Source: Salinisphaera sp040361255 (GTDB lineage Bacteria; Pseudomonadota; Gammaproteobacteria; Nevskiales; Salinisphaeraceae). From it: a DNA stretch of 64,000 nt. This document shows, piece by piece, positions 18,143 to 26,811 of the stretch (the stretch's first letter is position 1; every line of letters begins with the position of its first letter). The notes beneath the pieces were generated by a model. It saw nothing but the letters and a program-made list of their open reading frames with translations, made no database searches and had not been told where the DNA came from. The position numbers were made by a program, and so were the translations under genes. Location of the stretch: contig NZ_APNG01000011.1 in the NCBI RefSeq assembly GCF_040361255.1, positions 1-64,000 on the forward strand. Direction: 5' to 3'.

Positions 18143-18772
18143 TCAGCGCGGCGCGCCCGCGAGCGTGGCACTGTCGGCAATCATCGCCCCGGCTGCGCGC
18201 ATGGCCTCGATCGCAGCCTCGGTGTCACCGGGCTGCATGTCCACACCGCGCACGCCGTCGCGCACGAGCGTGACCGCAAACCCTTCGGCCAGCGCATCCA
18301 GGACCGTGAACTTCACACACACATCGGCGGCCAAGCCGAGCACCACCAGATGATCGATACCGCGTGCCTTCAAATGCGCGCCAAGCCCGGTGGCATTGCG
18401 ATGGTGATTGTCGTAGAAGGCCGAATAACTATCCAGGCGCCGGTCCATGCCCTTGCGCACGACATGATCGATGCCAGCGATATCCAGCGCCGAGGCAAAG
18501 CCTGCGCCGGGTTGGCCCTGAACACAGTGCGCCGGCCACATAATTTGTTCGTAGCCGTCGAGTTCGATCACCTCGAACGGCGCGCGCCCGGGATGTTCGG
18601 CCGCGAACGACAGATGCTGCGGCGGGTGCCAGTCCTGACTGGCCACCACATAGTCGAATGCCGGCATCAAGGCGTTGGCCACCGGTACCACGGCATCGCC
18701 GTCGGCAACGGCAAGCGCGCCACCGGGCAGGAAATCGTTCTGTATATCAACGAGTAGAAGCGCCTCGGTCAT
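18143..18772 (-). CDS. pncA: Nicotinamidase
   Basis: Hydrolyses nicotinamide to nicotinate for NAD salvage. It is a 209-residue isochorismatase-fold enzyme. Catalytic triad Asp9 (LLVDIQNDF), Lys107 (VVRKGMD) and Cys152 (LAADVCVKF); metal site Asp47, His49 and His53 in SQDWHPPQHLSF. The start at 18772 lies 7 bp after the stop of the nicotinate phosphoribosyltransferase gene, so the two form an operon for consecutive steps. Confidence 0.93.
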   Translation of the reverse strand: MTEALLLVDIQNDFLPGGALAVADGDAVVPVANALMPAFDYVVASQDWHPPQHLSFAAEHPGRAPFEVIELDGYEQIMWPAHCVQGQPGAGFASALDIAGIDHVVRKGMDRRLDSYSAFYDNHHRNATGLGAHLKARGIDHLVVLGLAADVCVKFTVLDALAEGFAVTLVRDGVRGVDMQPGDTEAAIEAMRAAGAMIADSATLAGAPR

Positions 18773-18779
18773 ATCGATC

Positions 18780-20252
18780 TCACTCGGCCATCTTGCCGGA
18801 TCGGCTCGGCCGCGGGTTATCGCGTCGCGCCAGCCAGTCGCGCAGCGCATCGGTGGATTCTTCGAGATAGCGGTCGATCAGCGCAGGATAATTGGCATGC
18901 GCGGCGAAGTAGGCAAACTGCTCGCCCGCATGGGCACGTACGTCCGCCAGCGCCGGTGCCGATCCTACCCGCTGGCCGTTTTGTACCACCGGCGCCAACA
19001 GATCGATATGCGGCGCGTTGGCCTCGAACTGGTGACACTGGGGGCCGCAGGTACCGGCCCAGGCGGTGCTCGGCGCGGCCTCGTCGAACAGTAGATCGGC
19101 GCTGGGCTCGCCGTTGCGGGTGAACCGGCGTACCTGATGCACACCGGGCCGGGTGAGCTTGCCCGGCGTATCGGAGAGCTTCATTCGATACGACCAGGTC
19201 CCGCGATCGCTACGAATCGCGCCGAGTTTGTAGACGCCGTCGAGCGCGGCATCCGGCTGAGCCGTCGTCAGGCGCGTGCCCACCCCCCAGAGCACGATGG
19301 GCGCGCCTTCGCGCTTGAGCTCGGCGATGACGTTTTCATCCAGACTGGAGCTGGCCGCGATCCGGACGTTCTCGAAACCGGCCGCGTCGAGCATGCGCCG
19401 CGCTGTCTTCGACAACTCGGCCAGATCGCCGGAATCCAGCCGGATACCGGCCATTTCATGACCGTTTTCGCGCAGTTTCTGGCCGGCCCGAATCGCGTTT
19501 TCGATCCCTTCGATCGTGTTGTAGGTATCCACGAGAAACACGCAGTTGTCCGGCAGCGCCCGCGCATAGGTATCGAACGCATCGATCTCGTCGTCGAAGG
19601 CCATGACCCAGCCGTGGGCATGGGTGCCGGAAACGGGGATACCGAACAGCTGCCCGGCGAGTACGTTCGATGTACCCGCACAGCCGCCGATATACGCCGC
19701 GCGTGCCGCCGACACGCCGCCGTCGATGCCCTGGGCCTTGCGCAGCCCGAAATCGAGCACCGGGTCGCCGCCGGCCGCATGCGCGATACGTGCGGCCTTG
19801 GTCGCGACCAGGGTGGGGAAATTCATCATGTTCAACAGCGCGCTTTCCAGCAGCTGCGCCTGCAGGATCGGCGCGCGCACCCGCAGCATCGGCTGATGCG
19901 CGAACACGGCGGTGCCTTCCGGCACGGCATGGATATCGCCGGTAAAACGCAGATCGCCCAGATAATCGAGAAAGCCGCGCTCGAACAGCGGATTGCCGGC
20001 GTTGTCCTCGAGCGTGGCCAGATAGGCGATATCGGCCTCGGTAAACGCCATCTGGGTGACGTATTCGACCGCCGTTTCCAGCCCGCAGGCGATGGCAAAG
20101 CCGTTGTCGAACGGCGCCTCGCGAAAGAACAGATGAAATACCGCCTCGCGCTCGCTGGAGCCGTTATGCCAGTGGGCATAGGCCATCGTCAGCTGATAGA
20201 GATCGGTCAGCAGCGCGGGCGCGCGGCCGTAGAGTTGCCCCAGCAAGGACAT
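18780..20252 (-). CDS. pncB: Nicotinate phosphoribosyltransferase
   Basis: Converts nicotinate and PRPP to nicotinate mononucleotide with ATP. At 490 residues it belongs to the longer bacterial form. Landmarks: ALLTDLYQLTMAYAHW at the start, the phosphohistidine-region motif VSGTHAHGWVMAF, then FLVDTYNT, and IRLDSGDLAELS. Near the C terminus a Cys-rich stretch (AGTCGPQCHQFEAN) is odd but not unprecedented. The frame continues upstream to 20456, but family alignment favours 20252. It is first in the pncB-pncA operon and divergent from a DUF374 gene. Confidence 0.93.
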   Translation of the reverse strand: MSLLGQLYGRAPALLTDLYQLTMAYAHWHNGSSEREAVFHLFFREAPFDNGFAIACGLETAVEYVTQMAFTEADIAYLATLEDNAGNPLFERGFLDYLGDLRFTGDIHAVPEGTAVFAHQPMLRVRAPILQAQLLESALLNMMNFPTLVATKAARIAHAAGGDPVLDFGLRKAQGIDGGVSAARAAYIGGCAGTSNVLAGQLFGIPVSGTHAHGWVMAFDDEIDAFDTYARALPDNCVFLVDTYNTIEGIENAIRAGQKLRENGHEMAGIRLDSGDLAELSKTARRMLDAAGFENVRIAASSSLDENVIAELKREGAPIVLWGVGTRLTTAQPDAALDGVYKLGAIRSDRGTWSYRMKLSDTPGKLTRPGVHQVRRFTRNGEPSADLLFDEAAPSTAWAGTCGPQCHQFEANAPHIDLLAPVVQNGQRVGSAPALADVRAHAGEQFAYFAAHANYPALIDRYLEESTDALRDWLARRDNPRPSRSGKMAE

Positions 20253-20364
20253 AGACAAAAGCGCAGGAATGATCCGGGTAGAATGCGAACGTTGGCCGCG
20301 AGTTTCAACTCGCCGTCGCCACGCGTACTTGCGCAGCGACGCCGGCCGCCGCAAGCTCGGCGCC

Positions 20365-21111
20365 ATGGACAGGCAGACATCCAAGGACGCCCAGCGCCGC
20401 GCCCGCCAACCCGCGCACGAGAAAAAGCGCGGAAAACGGCCACCGTCCCTGGGCAAGCGACTGCTGAGAACGCTGTCGCAGTGGGCGATGGCCGGCTATA
20501 TCTGGCTGTTGCGCCTGACCTGTCGTATCGACATCGTCGCCGGCCGCGAACACCTCGAAGACACGCTCACGCGCGCGACCCCGGTGGTGCCCTGCGCCTG
20601 GCACCAACGGCTGGTGCCGAGCGGTTTGTTCCTGCGCTCACTGGTCGAGCGCGGCATGCATGTGGGTTTTCTGATCAGCCCGTCGCGCGAAGGCGAGTTC
20701 ATGTCACGGGTGGCCCGCAATCATCGGGTCGAACCCATCCGCGGCTCCTCCAGTCGTACCGGGCGCGAAGCGATGCAGGCCCTGGTCGAAGCGGTAGCGC
20801 ACGGTATATCGCCGATGATGTACGGCGACGGCCCGCGCGGGCCCGCACGCGTATTCAAGACCGGCGCCGTGATTCTTGCCAGCCGTACCGGCGCGCCGCT
20901 GTTTCTGGTGGGCGCGGCGGCCAGCCGCTACTGGCAGGTCAAATCGTGGGATCGGATGCACGTGCCCAAACCGTTCTGCCGGTTTAAAATCGCGGTGGGC
21001 GAGCCGTGGCCGATCGGCCAACTGCACGCAAAACACGAAGCCGAAGACATCGCCGAACAACTCGGCCAGCGGCTCGATTCGCTTTGCGAGGTTGCCCACA
21101 ACGCCGATTGA
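20365..21111 (+). CDS. DUF374 lysophospholipid acyltransferase-like protein (copy 1)
   Basis: A 248-residue membrane-associated protein. After a basic N terminus, a hydrophobic helix (QWAMAGYIWLLRLTCRIDI) leads into the DUF374 pattern: CAWHQRLVPS, FLISPSREGEFMSRV, RGSSSRTGREAM and the glycine-rich DGPRGPARVFKTGAV. DUF374 resembles the glycerolipid acyltransferase fold, with an acyl-chain transfer role suggested. The ATG at 20365 leaves a normal divergent promoter space; an in-frame ATG at 20269 is possible. A paralogue follows 207 bp downstream. Confidence 0.8.
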   Translation: MDRQTSKDAQRRARQPAHEKKRGKRPPSLGKRLLRTLSQWAMAGYIWLLRLTCRIDIVAGREHLEDTLTRATPVVPCAWHQRLVPSGLFLRSLVERGMHVGFLISPSREGEFMSRVARNHRVEPIRGSSSRTGREAMQALVEAVAHGISPMMYGDGPRGPARVFKTGAVILASRTGAPLFLVGAAASRYWQVKSWDRMHVPKPFCRFKIAVGEPWPIGQLHAKHEAEDIAEQLGQRLDSLCEVAHNAD

Positions 21112-21318
21112 GTCGGTATGAAAATGGCTGATTTTCGGGCTGAGGGCATGCCTCGGTATGCGCCGCGCCTTGAAGCCGCAACGGCCGTCCCCATGACCCA
21201 TCGCCATGTGTCGACGTTTATTTTTCCATGACGCTGGAAACGGCTGACCCCATCAGCTTTTTTGATGCCGGATCATTAATAACAAGCCCAGTCATAAGCA
21301 CAGGAACATGTCGGGTCT

Positions 21319-22074
21319 ATGAGTGAAGACAGTCAGGATCGGCCAAGCTGGCAACACCGGCTGACCATGCGTGTCGCTGTGCCCCTACTGCGGTTGTTGG
21401 CGCGCGCGCTGCTGGCCAGCTGTCGTCTGCGCCATGTCGAAGGCGATACGCATCTGACACAGGCGATCGATAGCGGGCGCGCGTTTCTGCCCTGCTGCTG
21501 GCATCAGCGCTTGAGCGTGAGCGTGGGTTATCTGCTGCGCGCTCGCGCGCGCGGACTGCGGCCGGGCTTTCTGGTGTCGCCCTCGCGCGACGGCGAGATC
21601 GTGGCCGGCGTGGTCGACGGCATGGGCGCCGAGATCATCCGCGGCTCGGCCACGCGCACCGGCGCACGCGCCATGCGCGATTTGTATACCGTGATGAAGA
21701 CCGGCGTCTGCCCGATCATCCACCCGGACGGCCCGCACGGGCCGGGCTTTGTCGCCAAACCCGGTACGCTCATGCTCGCCCAGATGACCCAGGCCGTGAT
21801 GCTGCCGATGGCGTTTTCGGCCGATCGTTACTGGCAGCTCGGCTCCTGGGATCGACTGATCATTCCCAAGCCGTTCGCACGCGTGGCCATCGTCATCGGC
21901 GAACCCATGGCCGTGGCCCGCGGCGACGATATCAACACCGCGGCCCAGACGCTTAGCGCGCACCTGGATGCGCTCACGCGCGAGGCCGACCGACTGACCG
22001 GCGCCCGCCCGCGGCCACCCAGGAAGATGGGCCCATCGGCAGACAATCCTCCGCCCCCGAACACCGCTGCATAA
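21319..22074 (+). CDS. DUF374 lysophospholipid acyltransferase-like protein (copy 2)
   Basis: A 251-residue paralogue of the preceding gene with the same blocks: CCWHQRLSVSV, GFLVSPSRDGEIVAGV, RGSATRTGARAM, and HPDGPHGPGFVAKPG. A Pro-rich C-terminal tail (RPRPPRKMGPSADNPPPPNT) is unique to this copy. The N terminus has one hydrophobic helix for membrane association. The divergence between copies suggests separate substrates. It is convergent with the fatty acyl-AMP ligase gene, 135 bp away. Confidence 0.8.
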   Translation: MSEDSQDRPSWQHRLTMRVAVPLLRLLARALLASCRLRHVEGDTHLTQAIDSGRAFLPCCWHQRLSVSVGYLLRARARGLRPGFLVSPSRDGEIVAGVVDGMGAEIIRGSATRTGARAMRDLYTVMKTGVCPIIHPDGPHGPGFVAKPGTLMLAQMTQAVMLPMAFSADRYWQLGSWDRLIIPKPFARVAIVIGEPMAVARGDDINTAAQTLSAHLDALTREADRLTGARPRPPRKMGPSADNPPPPNTAA

Positions 22075-22209
22075 CCCGTGGCGACAAGGCCTGCGCGCGC
22101 CGCGCCTGCCTCATGGGCGGATCCAGCTCGGCAACGCCGTTGCGGCGCCTTTTAGGCCGAACCCGTTAAACGCCACCGGCGCGACCACGAGCGATTGTTC
22201 AGAGCGCCC

Positions 22210-24165
22210 CTAGGCAGGCGCCACTTCGTCCTGCAGATAGGCCGCCAGGGCGTTGATGGTCGGATATTCGAACAGATCGGTCATCTCCAGCCGGTCCGGC
22301 CAGCGGTTTTCGATGCCTTCGTGGATCTGGGCCAGTTCGAGCGACGACAGCCCGATTTCGAACAGGTCGTCATCGACACCGATATCCCGGCCGGGCACGA
22401 CCTCGTCGCAGATGCGCTTGAGTTCGGCCGCAATATCGGTACTGGCGGGCACCGGTTGTTCGGCCTCTTCTGTGGCGAGCAGCGTATCGAGCCGGGCAGC
22501 AATCTCGTCGAATTCGCCCTCGGCATACTGGCGTGCCAGCAATGCGCGCTGCAGCTTGCCGCTGGTGGTCTTGGGCATGCGCGAGATCGGCAGGACGCGC
22601 GTCGCCACAAGGCCCGCGCGCTGATTGAGTGCACCGCGCAGCGTGCGCGCGATCTCGGCGAAATCCTCGAGATGCCCACGGAAGACCACGAACAACACCA
22701 GCGCCTGCTCGGTCGTGCTCGGCGCCTGTACGCCGGCCGCGGCGAGCTTGTTGAGTTCTGCGCCGGGCAGATCCTGTAGCAGTGCCTCGATATCCTGGGG
22801 ATAGTGGTTCTGGCCGTTGACGAAGATGATCTCCTTGGCGCGACCGGTAATCACGAGCTCACCGTCGTGATAGAAACCCAGATCGCCGGTATCCAGCCAG
22901 CCGTCCCCCATGAGTGCGCCCGCGTTGGCCTGGGGATTATCGTGATAGCCGGCGGTCACGTTGGCACCGCGAATCCAGACCCGGCCCACTACGCCATCGC
23001 CCACGGCCTGGCCGTTGTCATCTGCCAGCCGGACTTCGGTGGCCGCGACCGGCGTACCCAGACACACGAGTTCGAGTGCGTGCGTGCTGTCGTCGTAGCG
23101 CACCGTATCGCCCACGCCCAGCTCGCCGCGCGCAACCGACACGGTACGCAGACCCCGACCAGGCGCCGGGAACGTGGCCGCCAGGCTGGCTTCGGCCAGG
23201 CCGTACACCGCGAACATGGTTTCGCCAGCCAGACCGGTGGGCGCGAGCGTATCGAGAAATTCGCGCACCAGCGCCGGCGCAATCGGCTCGGCGCCGTTAT
23301 AGATCAGACGCACGCGGGACAGATCGAGCTCGGGCCGGCCCTTGGCCGCGATTGCCCGCAGGGTGTGGCGATAGCCGAAGTTCGGCGAGCACAGCAGCGT
23401 GGCCCGTGTTTCGGCCGCTTTTTCCAGCCAGAGCAGGGGCCGACGTGCAAACAGATCCGGCGTCATCAGGTGATGCGCAAAGCCGTTGTAGACCAGCGTC
23501 AGGTGAAAGCCGATCAGGCCCATATCATGGGTCAAGGGCATCCAGGACAGCGCAATCTCGTCGGCCCCGAACCGTGAGCCGCTGCTGATCGCCTGAATAT
23601 TGGCCAGTACGTTGGCATGGCTGAGCACCACGCCCTTGGGATCGCCGGTCGAGCCGGAGGAGAACTGGATGAACGCCGTATCCTGCGCATCGAGCACCGG
23701 GCGCTCAGCCGGCTGATCCGCCGCCGGGGGCTCGTCCGAGAAGGCCGTATCGGCCAGCCGCGCGGCGGCGTCGGCTTCACCGCGCTGTTCGAGAAAATCG
23801 CGCACGCGCTCGATATGCTTTGGCGCCGCCACGATCCGCGGCTCGTCCAGATGGCGCCATACCCGCACCAGCTTTTCGAGCTGGGCCGGGGTCGCGCCCG
23901 CCGCGATCGGCACCGGCACGATCGCGCCGTAGATCGCTCCCCAGAAGAATTGCAGAAAGCGCATGTTGTCTTCGACGAACAGGATCAGATGATCGCCGCG
24001 ACGCATGCCCTGCTGTTGCAGCACCGCGAGCCGGCCCTCGGCCGATTTCGACAGCATGCGGTAGTTCAGACCGCGCTCGTCGTGGGCACCGTCGATGAAT
24101 ACGATGCCATTCGGCGAGTCGATTTGTGCATCAAGCGCGTCGGCAAGCGTACGAATACCGGACAT
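22210..24165 (-). CDS. Fatty acyl-AMP ligase fused to an acyl carrier domain
   Basis: A 651-residue adenylating enzyme that activates a fatty acid as acyl-AMP and loads an acyl carrier. The AMP-binding motif is FSSGSTGDPKGVVLSHANVL, followed by YNGAEPI, YGLAEASLA, GWLDTGDLGF and the catalytic-Lys region PKTTSGKLQR. An alternative is an acyl-CoA ligase, but the FAAL-like core and carrier suggest transfer to phosphopantetheine. The C-terminal carrier domain (about 570-651) has IGLSSLEL with attachment Ser608. It is downstream of the P450 gene by 23 bp. AGAGGTC precedes the start; an ORF extension to 24561 overlaps the P450 and was rejected. Confidence 0.87.
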   Translation of the reverse strand: MSGIRTLADALDAQIDSPNGIVFIDGAHDERGLNYRMLSKSAEGRLAVLQQQGMRRGDHLILFVEDNMRFLQFFWGAIYGAIVPVPIAAGATPAQLEKLVRVWRHLDEPRIVAAPKHIERVRDFLEQRGEADAAARLADTAFSDEPPAADQPAERPVLDAQDTAFIQFSSGSTGDPKGVVLSHANVLANIQAISSGSRFGADEIALSWMPLTHDMGLIGFHLTLVYNGFAHHLMTPDLFARRPLLWLEKAAETRATLLCSPNFGYRHTLRAIAAKGRPELDLSRVRLIYNGAEPIAPALVREFLDTLAPTGLAGETMFAVYGLAEASLAATFPAPGRGLRTVSVARGELGVGDTVRYDDSTHALELVCLGTPVAATEVRLADDNGQAVGDGVVGRVWIRGANVTAGYHDNPQANAGALMGDGWLDTGDLGFYHDGELVITGRAKEIIFVNGQNHYPQDIEALLQDLPGAELNKLAAAGVQAPSTTEQALVLFVVFRGHLEDFAEIARTLRGALNQRAGLVATRVLPISRMPKTTSGKLQRALLARQYAEGEFDEIAARLDTLLATEEAEQPVPASTDIAAELKRICDEVVPGRDIGVDDDLFEIGLSSLELAQIHEGIENRWPDRLEMTDLFEYPTINALAAYLQDEVAPA

Positions 24166-24188
24166 AAGCAGACCTCTAGGACGATTTC

Positions 24189-25529
24189 TTATCGCGCGTG
24201 CCAGCGAATCGGCACGCCGTCGCCGGGGCGCAGATTGATCCGCGCCTCCAGCGTGGGGGGATGGGCGCCGGCATAAACCGGCGTAAAACGGCGCAGCATC
24301 GTGATCAGATGCACACGCATTTCCGTCATTGCCAGATGCTCGCCCACGCAATGGCGCGGGCCGGCGGCAAACGGAATATAGGCAAAACGCGGCGCGGCCG
24401 GGCGCTCGGCCAGAAAACGCTCGGGCATAAACCGATCCGGCGTATGCCAGTGCTCCCGATCGCGGTGCAGCACGTAGGGGCTGATGAATATCTGATCGCC
24501 GGCCGCGATCTCGTAGTCGCCAAGCGTGTCGTGCGCGATCGCGCGCCGCGACAACAGCCAACCCGGCGGATACAGGCGCAGCGTTTCGTGGATAAGGGCA
24601 TCGATGAAGCGCAGCCGATGACTGGCGTGATCCGCGAGAGCGGCCAATTCATCGTCGCCCAGATCCGGGCCCAGCGCATCGACCTCGGCCTGCGCCCGCG
24701 CACAAAGGTGCGGATGGGTCGCGATCTCGTACCAGGCCCAGGCCAGCGCACTGGCGGTGGTTTCATGCCCGGCCACGATCAGGGTCAAAACCTCGTCGAC
24801 GAGCTGGCGCCGGCTCATGCCCGCGCCGTCGCGATCGCGTGCCGCGAGCAGATGACCGAGAAAGTCGAAAGATACGTCCGCGCCGCGGGTGCGCGCATCA
24901 GCGCGGTGATCGATGACCGATTCCACGACCTTGCCCAGGCGATGAAAGCGCGCGGCAAAACGTAGATCACGGGTCGCCTCTTCGCTGAGCAGCGAAAACG
25001 GGTTGCTCGCCCCATCGACCAGGCTTTGATAATCCGCCCCGAAGATCGATTTAAGTACGATCACCAGCGTGAGTTCGCTGATATGGGCGGCCACGTCGAC
25101 CGGCGTATCGGGCGGCACGTCGGCCTGCCAGCGCTCGGCCAACGCCCTGTTCTCCGCCGCGATCATGGTATTGAAATCGGCCAGACGCCGCGGCTTGAAC
25201 GCAGGCTGGAGCATGCGCCGCTGGCGCGCCCAGAAATCGCCCTCGCTGACCATGATGCCCTCGCCCAGTAGCAGGCGAACGCGATCCAGACCCATGCCCT
25301 TGGCATAGTTGCCCGCGCGCCGCACCATGATCTGCTGCACCAGTGCCGGGTCGTGAATCACCCAGTACGGCGAACGCGCCTGGGGCGCCGGTATGCGATA
25401 GACCGGGCCGTAGACCTCGTGCCAACGCACGAGCATGCGCCGGGTCGCTTCATCGGGGGCCACATCGAATTCGACGCTCGGGCCGGCTACGTCGGCGGCA
25501 CAGACGATATCGGATAGGCTGCTGGACAT
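24189..25529 (-). CDS. Cytochrome P450
   Basis: A 446-residue soluble P450. I-helix oxygen-binding motif AGHETTAS (253-260), ExxR motif in IHETLRLYPPG (Glu315, Arg318), PERF motif in FMPERFLAE, and the heme-thiolate loop FAAGPRHCVGEH with Cys394. The sequence style (WARQRRMLQPAFKPRRL) fits fatty-acid hydroxylating or CYP4/CYP102-like branches, and no fused reductase is present. It is first in a two-gene unit with the FAAL-carrier protein, so an acyl chain held on that carrier is a likely substrate (inference). A redox partner is not encoded nearby. Confidence 0.93.
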   Translation of the reverse strand: MSSSLSDIVCAADVAGPSVEFDVAPDEATRRMLVRWHEVYGPVYRIPAPQARSPYWVIHDPALVQQIMVRRAGNYAKGMGLDRVRLLLGEGIMVSEGDFWARQRRMLQPAFKPRRLADFNTMIAAENRALAERWQADVPPDTPVDVAAHISELTLVIVLKSIFGADYQSLVDGASNPFSLLSEEATRDLRFAARFHRLGKVVESVIDHRADARTRGADVSFDFLGHLLAARDRDGAGMSRRQLVDEVLTLIVAGHETTASALAWAWYEIATHPHLCARAQAEVDALGPDLGDDELAALADHASHRLRFIDALIHETLRLYPPGWLLSRRAIAHDTLGDYEIAAGDQIFISPYVLHRDREHWHTPDRFMPERFLAERPAAPRFAYIPFAAGPRHCVGEHLAMTEMRVHLITMLRRFTPVYAGAHPPTLEARINLRPGDGVPIRWHAR

Positions 25530-25614
25530 CGGGCAACGCCCCACTCGGAACGCAGCCCCTATCTCCTCGAAAAGCGTGGGCTACGCGGTTAACAAAACGA
25601 ACCAGTTATTTTTT

Positions 25615-26283
25615 ATGGTACGTGTATTCTACATCTTTATAAGCGAAAAAGATCAACTCGCCTTCGCCCGGCAGGCCGGCGATACCGATCCGCCCGCCTA
25701 TCGCGAACGCTTGCAACGCATGGCCGATACCGGGGCGCGCACTCGTACCCGTGCTGGTTTGTGGTTATTACAGCAATTACTGGGGGCCGCGGGCTATCCG
25801 GGCAATTGCCTAGCGCGTATCGGTTTCAGTGCCAGCGGCCAGCCGCAGATCGCCGGCGCGCCTGCCTTCAGTATTTCGCATAGCGATACGCTCGTGGCCT
25901 GTGCGCTATGCGATCACGCGCATATCGGCCTGGACGTGGAACGCCGACGCCTGCGCGACATGCAACGCATGGCCCGTCTGCTCGACGGCGACGAACGCCG
26001 GCGTGTCGAACACGCGCCGCTGGCGTTTTTCGACTACTGGTGCGCACGCGAAGCCACGGTCAAGGCCAGCGGCCGGGTAGGACTCAAACGTATCCGCGCG
26101 CTCGAGCTCAACGGCGATCGCGCCCGCCTGGACGAGCGCGACTGGTATCTGCAGGCAATCGAGCTGGACGCCGACTATGCCGCCTGTCTGGCGAGCGATG
26201 GCCCGATCGGGACGCTGGAGCTACGCGAATTCAGCCTGGCCGATGCAGAAAATACAGACCGGCAAAGATCTTGGGATCGATAA
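25615..26283 (+). CDS. 4'-phosphopantetheinyl transferase superfamily protein
   Basis: A 222-residue Sfp-like enzyme that moves phosphopantetheine from CoA to a carrier-protein Ser. Motifs: FSISHSDTLVACAL, the magnesium site IGLDVERRR (Asp107, Glu109), and FFDYWCAREATVKASG (Trp142, Glu146, Lys150), the family W-x-x-x-E-A-x-x-K. The start at 25615 is preceded by an AT-rich stretch. It is divergent from the P450/FAAL unit, so it probably activates the FAAL carrier domain. Its 3' end overlaps the convergent Nudix gene by 53 bp. Confidence 0.9.
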   Translation: MVRVFYIFISEKDQLAFARQAGDTDPPAYRERLQRMADTGARTRTRAGLWLLQQLLGAAGYPGNCLARIGFSASGQPQIAGAPAFSISHSDTLVACALCDHAHIGLDVERRRLRDMQRMARLLDGDERRRVEHAPLAFFDYWCAREATVKASGRVGLKRIRALELNGDRARLDERDWYLQAIELDADYAACLASDGPIGTLELREFSLADAENTDRQRSWDR

Positions 26284-26755
26284 GCAGGCCCTCGGCTTCA
26301 CGCGCAGCCAGCCACTGCTCGACCTCGGCCAGCGGGACCGCATGCGGAATGATGTCTTCGCTGGCATCGCCGCCCCCGGCATCGATCCGGGTCAGATCGA
26401 AAGCACGATAGAAGCTCAGGGTTTCGTTGGCCAGGCCCGCGCTGGGCGGGCCAGCGGTCAAGAACGCCATGCGCGCCGGCCGGTAGCCGGTTTCTTCCTC
26501 GAGTTCGCGCGCGCCGGCGATCTCCATAGCCTCGTTCTCGGCGCCGGGCACATCGCCAACCAGACCGGCCGGCAGTTCGATCACATGCTTTTGCAGCGGC
26601 AGGCGCGGCTGTTCGACGAGCAGCAATTCATTAGCGTCGGTTACCGCCACGATCACCACCGCGCCACGGGCGTTGGCGCGCTCGACGTACTCCCAGTGGT
26701 CGCGGCGTTTCAAACGCAGGAACTCGCCTTCATGCAGGGTGCGATCGGCAGACAT
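26231..26755 (-). CDS. Nudix hydrolase, ADP-ribose pyrophosphatase-like
   Basis: A 174-residue protein with a Nudix box ending GARELEEETGYRP, preceded by ELPAGLVGD, the pattern of ADP-sugar pyrophosphatases such as NudF. It probably cleaves ADP-ribose or a related nucleotide sugar to AMP and a sugar phosphate. A DASEDIIPHAVPLAEVEQWL segment is the usual C-terminal Nudix helix. It is a single gene whose tail overlaps the 3' end of the phosphopantetheinyl transferase gene on the other strand. Confidence 0.88.
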   Translation of the reverse strand: MSADRTLHEGEFLRLKRRDHWEYVERANARGAVVIVAVTDANELLLVEQPRLPLQKHVIELPAGLVGDVPGAENEAMEIAGARELEEETGYRPARMAFLTAGPPSAGLANETLSFYRAFDLTRIDAGGGDASEDIIPHAVPLAEVEQWLAAREAEGLLIDPKIFAGLYFLHRPG

Positions 26756-26811
26756 AGCGGCTTTCGGCCTCGAACGACAAAGCCGCTAGTCTAACCTGCT
26801 TGCCAGACGCG

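Noticed and set aside
19137..20987. 616-codon open frame spanning pncB antisense and a DUF374 gene
   Set aside because: Crosses two clear genes in the wrong frames; composition is that of a shadow frame.
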